DNA of 64,000 nucleotides, from positions 378,404-442,403 of the forward strand of contig NMRB01000232.1 in assembly GCA_002633025.1 (NCBI GenBank), in the 5' to 3' direction. A program made the position numbers and the translations under genes. Source of the DNA: Notospermus geniculatus (lineage: Eukaryota; Nemertea; Pilidiophora; Heteronemertea; Lineidae). Below, piece after piece: positions 34,936 through 45,980 of the stretch (position 1 is the stretch's first letter; each line of letters begins with the position of its first letter). A model generated the notes under the pieces. The model worked only from the letters and a program-made list of their open reading frames with translations, ran no database searches and had not been told where the DNA came from.

Positions 34936-35942
34936 GTGATCTCGGGTGTATACATGTCCACTCTCGTCTTAACTGCTTAAACGAACGCGGACTTCGTACC
35001 CCAGGTTCTCATGTATACACATATTGGGCCCTCCCCCATGTAACTAATCAGTACTCTCCATTTCAGAGGGTCTAGCCGTCCTTTTAACAAATAATGCACA
35101 TTTTGGTCGGCACGCACTCGAGTCGAGTGCGTGCGTGCCCCCTATCTGTATGAATGCTCTGCACGTAAGGACGGCTGCGGGGGTGTGGGAAAACTCATTT
35201 CTTACTGTATAGTATGTACCTAATCACAAATTTATTTCAGGAACATCAGATATGCTCACAAGAAGTCTTGTAGCATATTAGTCATAAGGGAAAGGGTGAT
35301 TTTGCACATTTCAACTGCATGTGTCGTGATCCTTTTTTCTTTTATCAACTCTTTAAGGGGAGTTTATTTTTATGAGCACACTTCTACTGCTTTTGGGAGG
35401 TCGTTACTGAAATAAGGGGGAATTGGTCATGGTTGAAAAAGGCGCCATCTTTGAGTTACTTCTGTAACCGCCGATAGGCGGCGCTCCCCTTAAAGAGACT
35501 GTTCCTTGATGAACATTACGAAACCAAACGAAATATTGCTATTTTGAACAAGAAGGCAATCCATTGGGTTACACCATGCAGTTTGTTTTTGAATCGGTTC
35601 AAAAAGACAAGAGAAAACAGCGCTTTTTGAATGGGTTCAAATCATAATAGGCCAATCTGCACATAACGTTTTTTGGGTGGAGGGGAATATAGATTGGTCC
35701 TCGCTGGAGGAATTTCAGATGTGCTATTGGTGGACTTGGGGAGGTGCCATCATAGCGGTCGGAATTCCTTCTGAAGACCAAACATTCAGTAACTAACACC
35801 GCGCTCTGGCGGCGGCCCTTCTATCAGTTTCTGCTTGCAGTACAATGGTGAACCAACATGAAAGATGCCATGTGATGAGTTGAGGGGGAATTTTTCGATA
35901 TAGATTTTTCGATCGGATGGGAATTTTCGATTTTTCCAAGAA
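34936..35942. other. Intergenic, nothing recognised
   Basis: Contains a short palindrome around GCACTCGAGTCGAGTGC at about 35116 but no gene or repeat family I can name. Confidence 0.35.
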
Positions 35943-36618
35943 GGAGGATCTGCGGAGGATCTGCGCATGTTGAATCGCGACGCGTCCCCTGTAGGCCTAG
36001 CACTGTATTATGTGTAGGCCCTACCCTTGTATCAGTCAAGCTTTGACGGATTCTAAACCTTTACCATTTATCTTTCCAGGAACCAGTTATGCCTTCCAGA
36101 AGACGCCAGATGTCGCTTCGACGGTGCGAGAGATGTCCACCTTTTCCATTTCGATCTGACGTCACGGAGCCATTTTCGAACGGACCATCGGGACATTTGC
36201 GCATGTTGGAATCGCGACGCGCCCCCTGTAGGCCTAGCACTGTATTATATGTAGGCCCTACCCTTGTATCAGTCGGGCTTTGACGGATTCTAAACCTTTA
36301 CCATTTATCATTCCAGGAAAAGACCTGCCAGTGATTCCAGTTATGCCTTCCAGACGATGCCAGATGTCGCTTCGACGGTGCGGGGATGTCCACCTTTTCC
36401 ATTTCGATGTGACGTCATGTTGTGGACGATTTTACCGATGAACCGAGCACCCAAGAACTTGCGCATGTTGGAATCACGACGCGCCTCCTGTAGGATTAGC
36501 ACTGTACTGTAGCTATCCTTGTATCAGTCAAACTTTGACGGATTCTAAACCTTTACCATTTATCATTCCAGGAAAAGACCTGCCAGTGATTCCAGTTATG
36601 CCTTCCAGAAGACGACAG

Positions 36619-36725
36619 GCCCCATATTCATAAACATACTTAAGTCAAAGTATGATGCTTATCTTTTGTGTTGAACAAAGGATAAGTGTCACACTTAGAC
36701 TTAATTCGTTTTATGAATATGGGTC
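36619..36725. repeat. MITE family F5 copy 1 (CAG duplication)
   Basis: Ends GCCCCATATTCATAAA and TTTATGAATATGGGTC, 107 bp, with CAG at 36616-36618 and 36726-36728. Neighbouring array units without it read straight through GCCAGATGTCGC, an empty site. Confidence 0.85.
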
Positions 36726-36804
36726 CAGATCTCGCTTTGACGATGCGAAGAGACGTTCAATACGATGTGACGTCATTTAGCGGCGCTTTCAAGCCGAGCA
36801 CCAG

Positions 36805-36852
36805 TGTGACATCTCTGAGTGTTTCTGTAGCTCAGTGTTCCCCAACAATAGA
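36805..36852. repeat. Fragment of MITE family F3
   Basis: GTGTGACATCTCTGAGTG and CTCAGTGTTCCCCAACAATAG match the left end of the F3 units at 6685 and 52997; the remainder is missing. Confidence 0.55.
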
Positions 36853-36939
36853 CGCCGCCTAGTAGTGTACTGTAACTATTTTAAAATTTGTGGCACTTCG
36901 ATGAATTCTAATAATTTGCCCCTTATCATTTCAGGGAGC

Positions 36940-37880
36940 TTCTCGCTTTGACAGAGGGACATCATGTTGGAGGTACCATGTGGCAGAGAGTGAACTGCAC
37001 CGAGGAACATCTTGCTGCCTGGTGGAACCAACGGTGGCGCTCCACACTTCAGGGGGACATCATGTTGCCTAATGGAACCTCACGCCAGATGTCCTCCTCC
37101 AGAGGGACATCGTGCTGCCAGAGGAGGCCCTGATCAGCAGGGCATCGTTATACTCAAGATTAGAATCCTGAAACTTTGATGGATTATTAACACTTACCAT
37201 TTATCATTCCAGGGAATGACCTGCCACAGATTCCAGTTTCTTCCTCCAGACGGCGCCAGGGCCCATATTGACACTTATCCTTTGTTCAACACAAAAGATA
37301 ACTATCACACTCTGACTTAAAAATGTTTTTGAATACGAACCCAGAGGCTGAAAACAGTGCGAAGAGGAGTTCACCTTTTTCTGGCGGAAGGTCGTGGTAC
37401 ATTGGGAACCTTCTGGCGGATTGGCCGGTGATGAAGAGAAACATTTTGGTGCCGACATCCTGAAGACGCTTGGCTTTGAAAAGGAACATCCTGCTCTTAC
37501 TAAAGATGTAGACCTATTATAATGTGTGAACTCGCCTTAATACATCTGTAATTCATACTTTCAGATCCTGAAACGAACATGACGGTGCGAGGAACGTTAG
37601 GCCTATACGGCAGAGCTGTACACTCGAGGGACAACGTCTGGAGGAACCTCACGGTGGAGCTTCTCACTTCAGAGGGACATTATATGCCTGGAGGAACTTA
37701 ACGGTTGGAGCTAAACGCTTCACAGGGACAATCGTGGTATCTGGTGGAACTTTACGGTTGAACTTGGACATGGTTGTGGCTTACGGTGGAGCTTCACGCT
37801 AAGGATGGACATCGTGATGGAACCTTCGGTGGAGTTTCCTGCTTCAGAAGGACATCGTGCAAATTACCTTGATCTCAAAG
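36940..37880. repeat. Degenerate minisatellite, period about 55-60 bp
   Basis: Recurring words AGGGACATCGTG, CTGGTGGAACC, TCACGGTGGAGCTTCACGC appear about ten times in order at 36940-37130 and again at 37610-37880, with an array unit and an F5 copy between. No long ORF survives, so it is probably non-coding. Confidence 0.65.
37260..37341. repeat. MITE family F5 copy 2, internally deleted (CAG duplication)
   Basis: Begins GGCCCATATTGACACTTATC and ends TTTTGAATACGAACC, flanked by CAG at 37257-37259 and 37342-37344. It lacks part of the left arm seen in copies 1 and 3. Confidence 0.75.
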
Positions 37881-39175
37881 TTATGCGCACCTTAGCCGGG
37901 GATTTTCCTGTCTAAAGACGGAATTTCCCGCAAGCAGCACTCGTGGTCCCACATCAAGGCATCATCGTCGATGACTTTCCAACAGGCGAGGTCGTCCCGA
38001 TTCCGAGGTTTACCGATTCCACACGGAATGTCCCGAGGAAGATTTCACGATCCAAGCAACACCAATGGAATTTCGCTCCTCGGAGCGGACGTCCGCACCC
38101 TCCAGACGCCATGTTGTTGACCAAGACCTCCTGTGTCTGAAACCAAAAAAAGAATCGAAATCAGCACCAAGACAGTAAAAGTTTCCGAATTGCTATCGTT
38201 CGATGCTGACAGAGTAACTTGCGCTGAATGTGTGAATGTCGTCCAGTCCTGATCCTACACGCTAATTCTAGCCCTAGCCCCTAATGCTAACCCCAACCCT
38301 AACCCTCAACCCTTGTCACTGACCCCTACGCCAATCCTAAACCTAGCATGACTCTGTCACCGCCAACCATCCTAAACTTGTAACCTGTAACACAGACGAC
38401 ATTCACAGTTCCGCAACTTACCGTGTTAAATCCACGACGGGATCGAAAATGAGCATTCCCCCTTCCTTCTTTGGAAAATGGCCGACGATAGAACACCGTG
38501 CTACTCGTGCTACTCGTTTATGGTATGATGCGATTGATCAGTTATGAGTTGTAGACACTCCACCGTCTGAATCTAAAATTCGCAGTGTCCTTAACTTTCC
38601 ACCTTATTTTAATTTCAGATCACCGAGAGGCACAATTGGGTCCTTCGTTCGTTCCAAAGGCGGGAATGGTCGACCGCAGGCTTGGTTTGGAGCTTGTTTG
38701 CGAGACCTCGGAGAGAGTCCACCTGGAGATAAGAAGAGTGGTGTTGGCGTAAAGGACATCTTGAACTTCCCATCTGAAGAGGACTATCGTGGTATCCCGG
38801 GAATCTTGCGGTAAGAACTGCCACCTTTCGGCGAAGAGTCAATGAATCTTTAAGAACCTCGGGTGGTCACAAGGCGAGCAGAGGCTCCCCCGATCGGCTC
38901 TCCTGACTTCGGCACTCTTGGCCACTGCCCACTGCTCAGTTACACAGCCTTATTCACAAAGCCTCATTAACTTAATGAATACGCCGCAATGTTTGTAAAG
39001 GTTCCCTCATCAGTGTCCCCTGCCATCTGACCTGCGACATTGTTTGTTTTCCAGAACCCACAGGCATGACAGGCGTCGACTGCAAATGGAAACCAACCTA
39101 TTCCCTGGAAACACGGAGGGGACTTAACTTGACCAGTGTGACAGACACTGCAGGCAAACATGTCCATTAGAACTG
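37881..39175. other. Intergenic; short degenerate telomere-like tract
   Basis: About 38260-38345 contains degenerate CCTAACCC/CCTAGCCC words (opposite strand of TTAGGG). No ORF with coding character is visible elsewhere. Confidence 0.4.
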
Positions 39176-39283
39176 GGCCCATATTCATAAAACTACTTAA
39201 GTCTTAAGTGTGACACTATCCTTTGTTCAACACAAAAGATAAAGTATCGCACTTTGATTTAAGTATGTTTATGAATACGGACC
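39176..39283. repeat. MITE family F5 copy 3 (CTG duplication)
   Basis: Ends GGCCCATATTCATAAAAC and TTTATGAATACGGACC, 108 bp, with CTG at 39173-39175 and 39284-39286. The interior TCCTTTGTTCAACACAAAAG is shared by all three copies. Confidence 0.85.
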
Positions 39284-39469
39284 CTGGGCCGCAGATTCCA
39301 AACGCTGTCTTTTTGAAAGCGACCCTCCTCATACTTTGCACTGTCAGAAGTGAGAAGCTTGGTAGCGCGCTGCGCCTGCGCGGTTTTAATCTTTCTTTCT
39401 ATGCCTATATAGTTGTCGTTACAGGTGTCATGAGGGAGCAGTTTCTGGGTCGTGTACAAATCCGACAGG

Positions 39470-39568
39470 CACAGGAACGTAACATGACTCGTCCAAAAAA
39501 AAACCCCTAACTATAAATTTTTTTATTTTATAGTAGGGGTTTTTTTTTGGACGAGTCATGTTCCTGTG
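39470..39568. repeat. Long hairpin element with 8-9 bp target-site duplication
   Basis: CACAGGAACGTAACATGACT pairs with AGTCATGTTCCTGTG (two-base bulge), then ACCCCTA pairs with TAGGGGT around an AT-rich loop. CCGACAGG stands at 39462-39469 and 39569-39576 (a ninth base, C, also agrees). hAT-like or MULE-like MITE, 99 bp. Confidence 0.8.
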
Positions 39569-39576
39569 CCGACAGG

Positions 39577-41175
39577 CGTCGTGACGGTCGTGTTGATGAA
39601 CTCTCCACAACATCCACTGAGAGAAACGTGTTGGCCAAAATGACGAGCAGGCTGGACGAGGAGCTTTAAAGGGACTCATGCGAAAAGTGCCAGCATAGCT
39701 GTCAAGGTAATAGCGACTACGATCTATTTTTAGACCGCTTCATTTGGCATTCATGGCATGCGCCGTCTCGTAGTTGATTCTGGAACTGAAAAAGTCGGTG
39801 GAAATATTTCTTGGGAAAAACGTCTGCTGCCACCTGTCGTTAGATGGTAGTACTTTAGTGCCCGGCGTACAGTAACTTTCGCCTGAGTCCCTTTAAGTGC
39901 TGCTGAGGGTAGATCATGTCTCACCAGAGTGACAGGCTGCATTTGACGGTGAACAGGGGAGTTATAATCCCTCTGTGTCTGTTACAGATGATAGGCCTAC
40001 CGTTGCATCTTCCGAAGTTGAGGAGTGAAGAGCACGACAACGTGATGACCTGCTGCTGTGGAGAACCTTTTAAAGCATCCAGTCGGAGATGAATATCGAT
40101 GACGGTATACCCGGAGAACCGTTGACAAGACATGCTAACGAAGAACATCAAACCTCAGGTTAGTGCATAAAGCTACTAACGCCTTTCAAAACGGATCACA
40201 ACGAGCTGGCGTCGAGAACCAATGAGGAACGCGCATACTCTTTATCCCGACAGGGCGGCGCTGCGGGTGTTAGTACCGAGGAAGACGTGGTTCTGATGCT
40301 CTCTATCTCGTTTCAGCAGACGTTGATGCAGTTGTCCACAAGGCTGGGAGAAAGTGGCGTCGTTCTGTGTCGAAGTGTTCGGCGATTCTTTCACTCCAGA
40401 GGAACGTGGTACCTTGAGAAGCCGCCAGGAGGCGCTAAAATGTGAAATGTCAACACATGTCGCGGAAAATGAAGACTGTGAAACTTACAGAAATGAAGGA
40501 TGCATTCCAGATAATATTCCTCAATGCAGCCCTAAGGCTCCTCCACATGAGATTTTTTCCCCGCGATTCGGCTGTCAATGGACAAAGGCAACATAGAAAA
40601 CAATGGGCAGTGGTCATAATTTGATGAGGCAGTTATAGCTGCAAAATTCCTGTCAAATTCGCTGCCTTTACTGGTACCTTTATCAACTTTGTGTAACTTT
40701 GTACCCGTCCATTCCATGTGGCCATCTTGGCATTTTTTGTGTATGTATGTAGTTTCTGTGCTTTTTGCAATTTTTTTTCTTGAGCAGTACTAAAAATTCT
40801 GAAAAATATTCTACCAGAAAATTCTTACGTGAAGTACATTTAGACAGGATTACCACCTGTGGAACCTTGGTCTCTGACGTCAATGTTTGACTTTTTCATT
40901 GTTTATTTGTTATGTTGGCAGAGTGACTGAAGACTTGACAAAATACTGAGACGTGGGAAAGAGCCAAAGTTGTGTCTCCCGGCTAGGAGACCCACTGATA
41001 CGGAAATTGGGTACGACGGTTGAACAGCGGGAGAGTCACTGGTTGGTAGCCCGGACACCATCCAAGACTTAATACTACGGGTAACCTAAACTCCATTCCA
41101 CATCCCAAACCCTCCCAACTCAGCAAACATCTGTCCTTCTCTCTCAATATGAATAATTCAAAGTAGTCACCAAGT
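39577..41175. other. Intergenic, nothing recognised
   Basis: Only short overlapping ORFs without domains; no RNA gene. Confidence 0.35.
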
Positions 41176-41545
41176 ATTTGCAGATTTTCGACCCCCGCCG
41201 GGGTCTTCTTCAGGCATTTCAAGTCGAAATCCCAGAAGTGAATGAGCTGGATCCTAATAGTTTGGATAGTCATAATGAGGAAGCCCTGAATCGTACGTTA
41301 GGAATTATTAGGAAAACGTTAGGAATTATTAGGAAAAAGTTAGGAATTGTTAGGAAAAAGTTAGGAATTATTAGGAACTTTTAGGAACTTTAGGAATTAG
41401 GAATTATTAGGAGAATTAGCCCCTAATTTTTCGGGGCTTCCTCATTATGACTATCCACACTTAGGATCCAGCTCATTCACTTTTGGTATTTCGACTTGAA
41501 CATGCCTGAAGAGGACCCCCGGCGTGGGGTCGAAAATTTACAAAT
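41176..41545. repeat. Foldback element, family F6 copy 1, 370 bp
   Basis: Left ATTTGCAGATTTTCGACCCC and right GGGGTCGAAAATTTACAAAT pair; inside them AATGAGCTGGATCCTAA and CATAATGAGGAAGCCC also have right-hand reverse complements. The loop is a 21-bp tandem repeat (41296-41400). The terminal TTTTCGACCCC...GGGGTCTTCTTCAGGC block recurs at about 58190-58224. Confidence 0.85.
41296..41400. repeat. 21-bp tandem repeat inside the F6 foldback
   Basis: Unit GTTAGGAATTATTAGGAAAA plus one base, about four copies with growing decay to the right. It forms the loop of the surrounding inverted repeat. Confidence 0.9.
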
Positions 41546-41906
41546 AACGGAGACGACTTTGACTAATGTCACCTTATGTGTCGTTTTTTTTTACTGCTTT
41601 ATTCTGGTTATGTCCTCTCTCCACTGTAATATTCCATGGGTTACTGGCCGGAGTCATGTTTGGACTGACGGAGGTGTCCTTTCGAACGTGACTATGACAT
41701 GACATGAAGACGAGGACTATGACATGAAGACTGCACGAAGAGATGGTCGTTTTCTCGGAGGTGTCCTTGAGGTGTTGGTTGTTCTTTCCAGATGTAATCT
41801 AATGAATATAATTTGCTAATGTAATTCGTGTATGGACTGCAAACATTGAGATCTACATGTACTATACATGGCATCAGTGCAGGACACTATTGTGATGCAA
41901 AGGCTA

Positions 41907-42034
41907 GTCAGAGGGGGCAGACCAAATGAATGACAGGTCATGTGAAATAAATCTTATGTCCTATTGGCTGCCAATAGTACCAGAATTTGCTTCACGTGAC
42001 CTGTCATCAGTGTCTGCACACTGTTTTCTCTGAC
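41907..42034. repeat. Short foldback element
   Basis: GTCAGAG...TGACAGGTCATGTGAA on the left pairs with TTCACGTGACCTGTCA...CTCTGAC on the right, with CTATTGGCTGCCAATAG at the centre. 128 bp, non-coding. Confidence 0.65.
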
Positions 42035-42113
42035 TGATGGGTTGAGTTGAGTACTAAATGTATTGAAGAAAATTATTTACATTTTGTATTTATGACAAGA
42101 CGTTTTAAACATT

Positions 42114-42231
42114 GGGCCGTATTCTAGAAGCTTCCTTAACTCTAAGGTCTACCTTTAGCTATTGTTTGCAGGGCAGAATACAAAAGCTTAAAGTGGACCT
42201 TAGAGTTAAGGAGGCTTCTAGAATACGGGCC
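42114..42231. repeat. MITE with GGGCCGTATTCTAGAAG ends
   Basis: GGGCCGTATTCTAGAAGC and GCTTCTAGAATACGGGCC pair; TTAACTCTAAGGTC pairs with GACCTTAGAGTTAA. ATT flanks both ends, a possible 3-bp duplication. 118 bp. Confidence 0.85.
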
Positions 42232-43796
42232 ATTGAGTTTTCATACTAAATGTTTCATTGTCTGAACCAATAAAATGTTGATGATATTAGCATGATGTTT
42301 TTTTGTGTTGTTTGTAGTTGTGACAGAATTTCCGAGGTCAACTGAAGACAGCCTCGGGTGTCTTCAGGTGAGGTCGCATCCCTCTCTCGTCCGGCATCAC
42401 TATGCTTCAGTCCTCAGGGAAATTTCATTTTGGAGTGGTCCGTGGTAGCAGGCATGTAGTTCTGTCTCACACCATACCTCCAGATATTGGGTCACATGAA
42501 TAAAAGACTAGCAAATGCTCTTACTTAAGATTTGTACAGCATTGCCTAGTGCATTTGTGTTGCAAAATTCAAGTAGAAGTCTTTACTATAGTCTTTATTC
42601 ATATCACCCATTGGCTGGTATTCATAAAAGTTAGCAAATGCTTTACTTAAAAATAATGCACGGGTATTTTCGCGGGCCACGAAAATAATTATTTATTTAC
42701 ATTTTGTTTGTTTGTGTCCAGTCTTTCTTTGTCTTATGAGTAATTTGTTGGTGGCATGCCCTTCTAGAAATTATTTTGATACCAAAAGTATTCAACTTGT
42801 TGGGTTGGCATATCCCAAAAGTCAAAAATAACATAATGTAAACATCTGTTTATGTAAACAATGAAGTCGTGATACATTATCTTTAAGATTTACAGAGTGA
42901 GGCCGAATGTAAATGTATTATAAAACTTTTAAGGAAATGCACAGGGACTAACTTACTACGTCGTCGGCGAATTGACCCCTTTGTAATTAATTTTTGTAGT
43001 TTGTATTACTGCCGGTAGGTGGCTCCCTGTACGTCGGCAGTGAAAAAAACATTTGAGATCCAATGAATCCAATGAAGAATTAATGTGTCGGTTCTACCAG
43101 TGTCTGTTACTCGGGGTCGGGGCATATCTGTGGCTGGGGGTGCTATTTGGACCTCGCAAACGCCCACCACACCTGCGATCCATGACTCAAGTCCCTGCGG
43201 GAAAAATAAACGTAAGCTATCCAACCGCACGTGGATCATGAAGAGTTGACCTCCCGTGACACACAGTCACACATTCAAAACTAACTTGATTTTAGTTCAG
43301 TTTTCGGCTGGTGGCAGTTTTACGGTTCGTTTCTCCATGTTGATAAATCACTGAGTGGCTTCACGCACGCAGTCATGGTCTTGGTCTTCGAACCGTCACT
43401 TTTCAAGAGTTATTCCTTCAACCCTTCCATCTGTTGAAGTCTTGGACCGCAGGACCTCGAATTGGATGGTCTCCAACCCGACCAACCGCGCAATCGCGAA
43501 TGCACAGTTAATTCTATTGGACAAACACCATGCCTTCAAAAGGACGGGGCCTTTAACCCATAAATAATGATATATATCAGAATAATTCTCCTATCAATTC
43601 AAGGCATTCATGATCGACTTACAAAATGATAATGAATAACAATAGTGAAATTATGTTGTCATTTGGCCCTGGGGTGACATACGTACTCTGAAAGACTTCC
43701 CTAATCCTTTTATCTGTTGTTTGACCAAGACATATAGCATAGGCCTGGTGGGATCACGACTGTCTATATAGATGCACAAGTATAATATTTGGATAG
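42232..43796. other. Intergenic, nothing recognised
   Basis: AT-rich, no supported ORF, no clear repeat pairing. Confidence 0.35.
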
Positions 43797-43970
43797 TACA
43801 GAGATTTTGTCATCGAGAGAGACCAACATGACAACAACCGCGTTTCCGTTGTCAGGCGAGGGAACAAGGGCGGAATTTTGATCCTCTTCGGGATCGTCGG
43901 AGCTGTGTCAGTGACCTTCATTTACGCGGAAGTTTCATTACACCAACGTTCTCGCATCCAAGAAGAATAA
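43797..43970 (+). other. Open segment encoding one hydrophobic helix, possible exon
   Basis: A 57-codon frame without ATG, ended by TAA at 43968-43970. It reads a charged stretch (VIERDQHDNNRVSVVRRGNK), then a membrane-like helix (GGILILFGIVGAVSVTFIY), then a charged tail ending RIQEE. The profile resembles a small single-pass (for example mitochondrial inner membrane) protein, but no start, splice partner or family is identified. Confidence 0.25.
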
Positions 43971-44101
43971 GCGCTTACACAAAGTGGTAAGTGAACGATC
44001 TTTGGTTCCTCAGCTCTCTGAGAAAGTCCTTTTTCCAAGTCTGGAAAGTGCCAATCTCATCAAAATTTCGGACCTCGATACCTCCGGCAGCGGTAAAATA
44101 A

Positions 44102-44263
44102 GTTGAACCTCTCTATTAAGGACTGTCAGATGCTATTCTGAATTGAAAGGTGTCCTGATTACAGAGGTTAAAGTGAAGTGACCACTGTGGGACTAAACTT
44201 CGATGTGCTATATAGAAAGATTTCCTCCTGGCAGAGGTGTCCGCTAAGGGAGGTTCCACTGTA
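44102..44263. repeat. pogo/Tigger-like MITE
   Basis: Left GTTGAACCTCTCTATTAAGG and right GTCCGCTAAGGGAGGTTCC pair with mismatches, and the right end is followed by ACTGTA, the usual CAGT end plus TA. A related fragment lies at 46637-46710. Confidence 0.65.
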
Positions 44264-45980
44264 GGCTTTTCAAATTTGACAACATTTTACGCCAGCATCA
44301 CGGCTTGATATTGCTTGTATTGGGAAGTCAATGGGATAGGCCTTTGCAAGTAGTGTGATTTGTTTTCCTGCGCTGAGTTTCCCTTTAAACGTCGGCAAGA
44401 CACGCATTACTATCAAATAGCTTCCTATAAATCTTTTTTTTTCGTTCGCTCATCATTTTCGTCCAAGAGTCACTCACAGAGTGTAAAAAGGGAACCAAAT
44501 TGGCTGCCATCCTGTCGTGCATGCCATGTCTAATAACTCTAAACGTCTGCTTGGCTTGTTTACGTTTTGCCAAAAATAGATACCGGTAACTATTTTTGGT
44601 TTTGCTCTTGATTCCTTGTGTAAACCGACGTGATTACTCTCCAAACTATTAAACAGAGGCCTGTCCATGGAATCCTTGGTCTCCATCACAGGAAAACACG
44701 GTTGTTTGACCAAATAGAAATGTCGGTCGCGACCCCTCGGTCAAGTTTCGAACACTAGCAAGCCTCAGTAGCGATTTGGAGGAAATTCATTGACAAGAAC
44801 GTCGGAGGTAGGAGTATCATTTTCTTCCGAATTATTATACTTTACATGTAGCTTTCTGTTTCCCGTTGCTGTTGGACCTACCACTTCGTCTTATTGACCA
44901 ACCAGAGACGCTCAATTCTGCTTCTCCGGTGCAGCAGTTCTGGCGTACCAATCAACCAATGTTATTGACCTATTCACAGAAAAATTACCGATGAATGGTC
45001 AAGGAATTGGGCCCTGCTGAGTCGAACAGTAGGCCTGAAATGGTGAGAAACGAAGGTCGTCTTGTACCAAGATGACCCCGTCGATAGTTCGATGTGATTT
45101 GAATAAATTTATCTACCTACTGTCTCGGGAAAGAGGTACTAATCTCTGGAGCATAATATCGCTGTGGGTTATGAGTTTCGTATGAAATGAGCATCTTAAA
45201 GGTGTATTTCGGGAATCGACGGGATGTAGGGCCGACATCAAGTGCATCCGGTCCTGGTGGAGGGTTCGCGAATTCTGGCGACAGATGAAGTGTTTTACAA
45301 CTTGAGAGAACTTTTTCTCCACCGGAATATGGTCTCTTTTAATAAACGAACATATGTGTGACTCTTGGCCACATCTCAAGGAGCAGTGGGAACCGAATCT
45401 TTAAAACTTACAAATTATCGAAACTAAAGCCTAGGATTTAGCCCTGTGGATATTTTCATTGGGAGAAGATCATGAATACTGATTAAGCCTCATTTTGAAT
45501 ATCGAAATGGAACATGAAATCACCTAAATCTATCGATTGTCAGTCCACACAAAACGTAACAAATACCGTCAGTGCGTTTTTCTATGGCATAAATTCCCAA
45601 CAGCAAACTCGTTCGTCACTGATCCATCAAATAAATGTCATTTTTCAACGTTTAATCTTCACATTCTTTAGGTTTGTTCGATGAATGGCACAGTGGGTGA
45701 AAGGGGAGGATTACCCATTACTTACATTCTCAATATCGGCTGTTTTATTCGTCTCTTCCAGATATGTCAGGTTGTGACCCACTCTCGTTCGATCTTTGAC
45801 GCCGCAAACAACTCTTCATTGAACCTTGAACAAAACTTCATAAGACTCGTGAAACCACGCGAGAACATCGTTGCTGTTGCTTTGTGATAATACAATCCCG
45901 CTACTGACTCGTAGCTTACTTAGGAATACACTTTTTGTATATTCGGCGGATATACTGTGAATCCATCGAAGACTATCGAC
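44264..45980. other. Intergenic / upstream of the RING gene
   Basis: No coding frame supported. The promoter of the RING gene should be in the last few hundred bases but shows no motif I can name. Confidence 0.35.

Larger units (their letters stand above)
35943..37259. repeat. Tandem array of about 240-bp units with splice-acceptor-like motif
   Basis: At least three good units (anchor GCGCATGTTG at 35963, 36199 and 36461) and two more degraded ones (motifs at about 36900 and 37190). Each carries TGACGGATTCTAAACC, then TTACCATTTATCATTCCAG followed by GACCTGCCAG...TTCCAG. Spacings are 236 and 262 bp; the difference is an insertion of about 21 bp (AAAAGACCTGCCAGTGATTC). Two of the units hold an F5 MITE. 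The repeated pyrimidine-AG looks like a 3' splice site, so the units may be duplicated non-coding exons. Confidence 0.75.
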
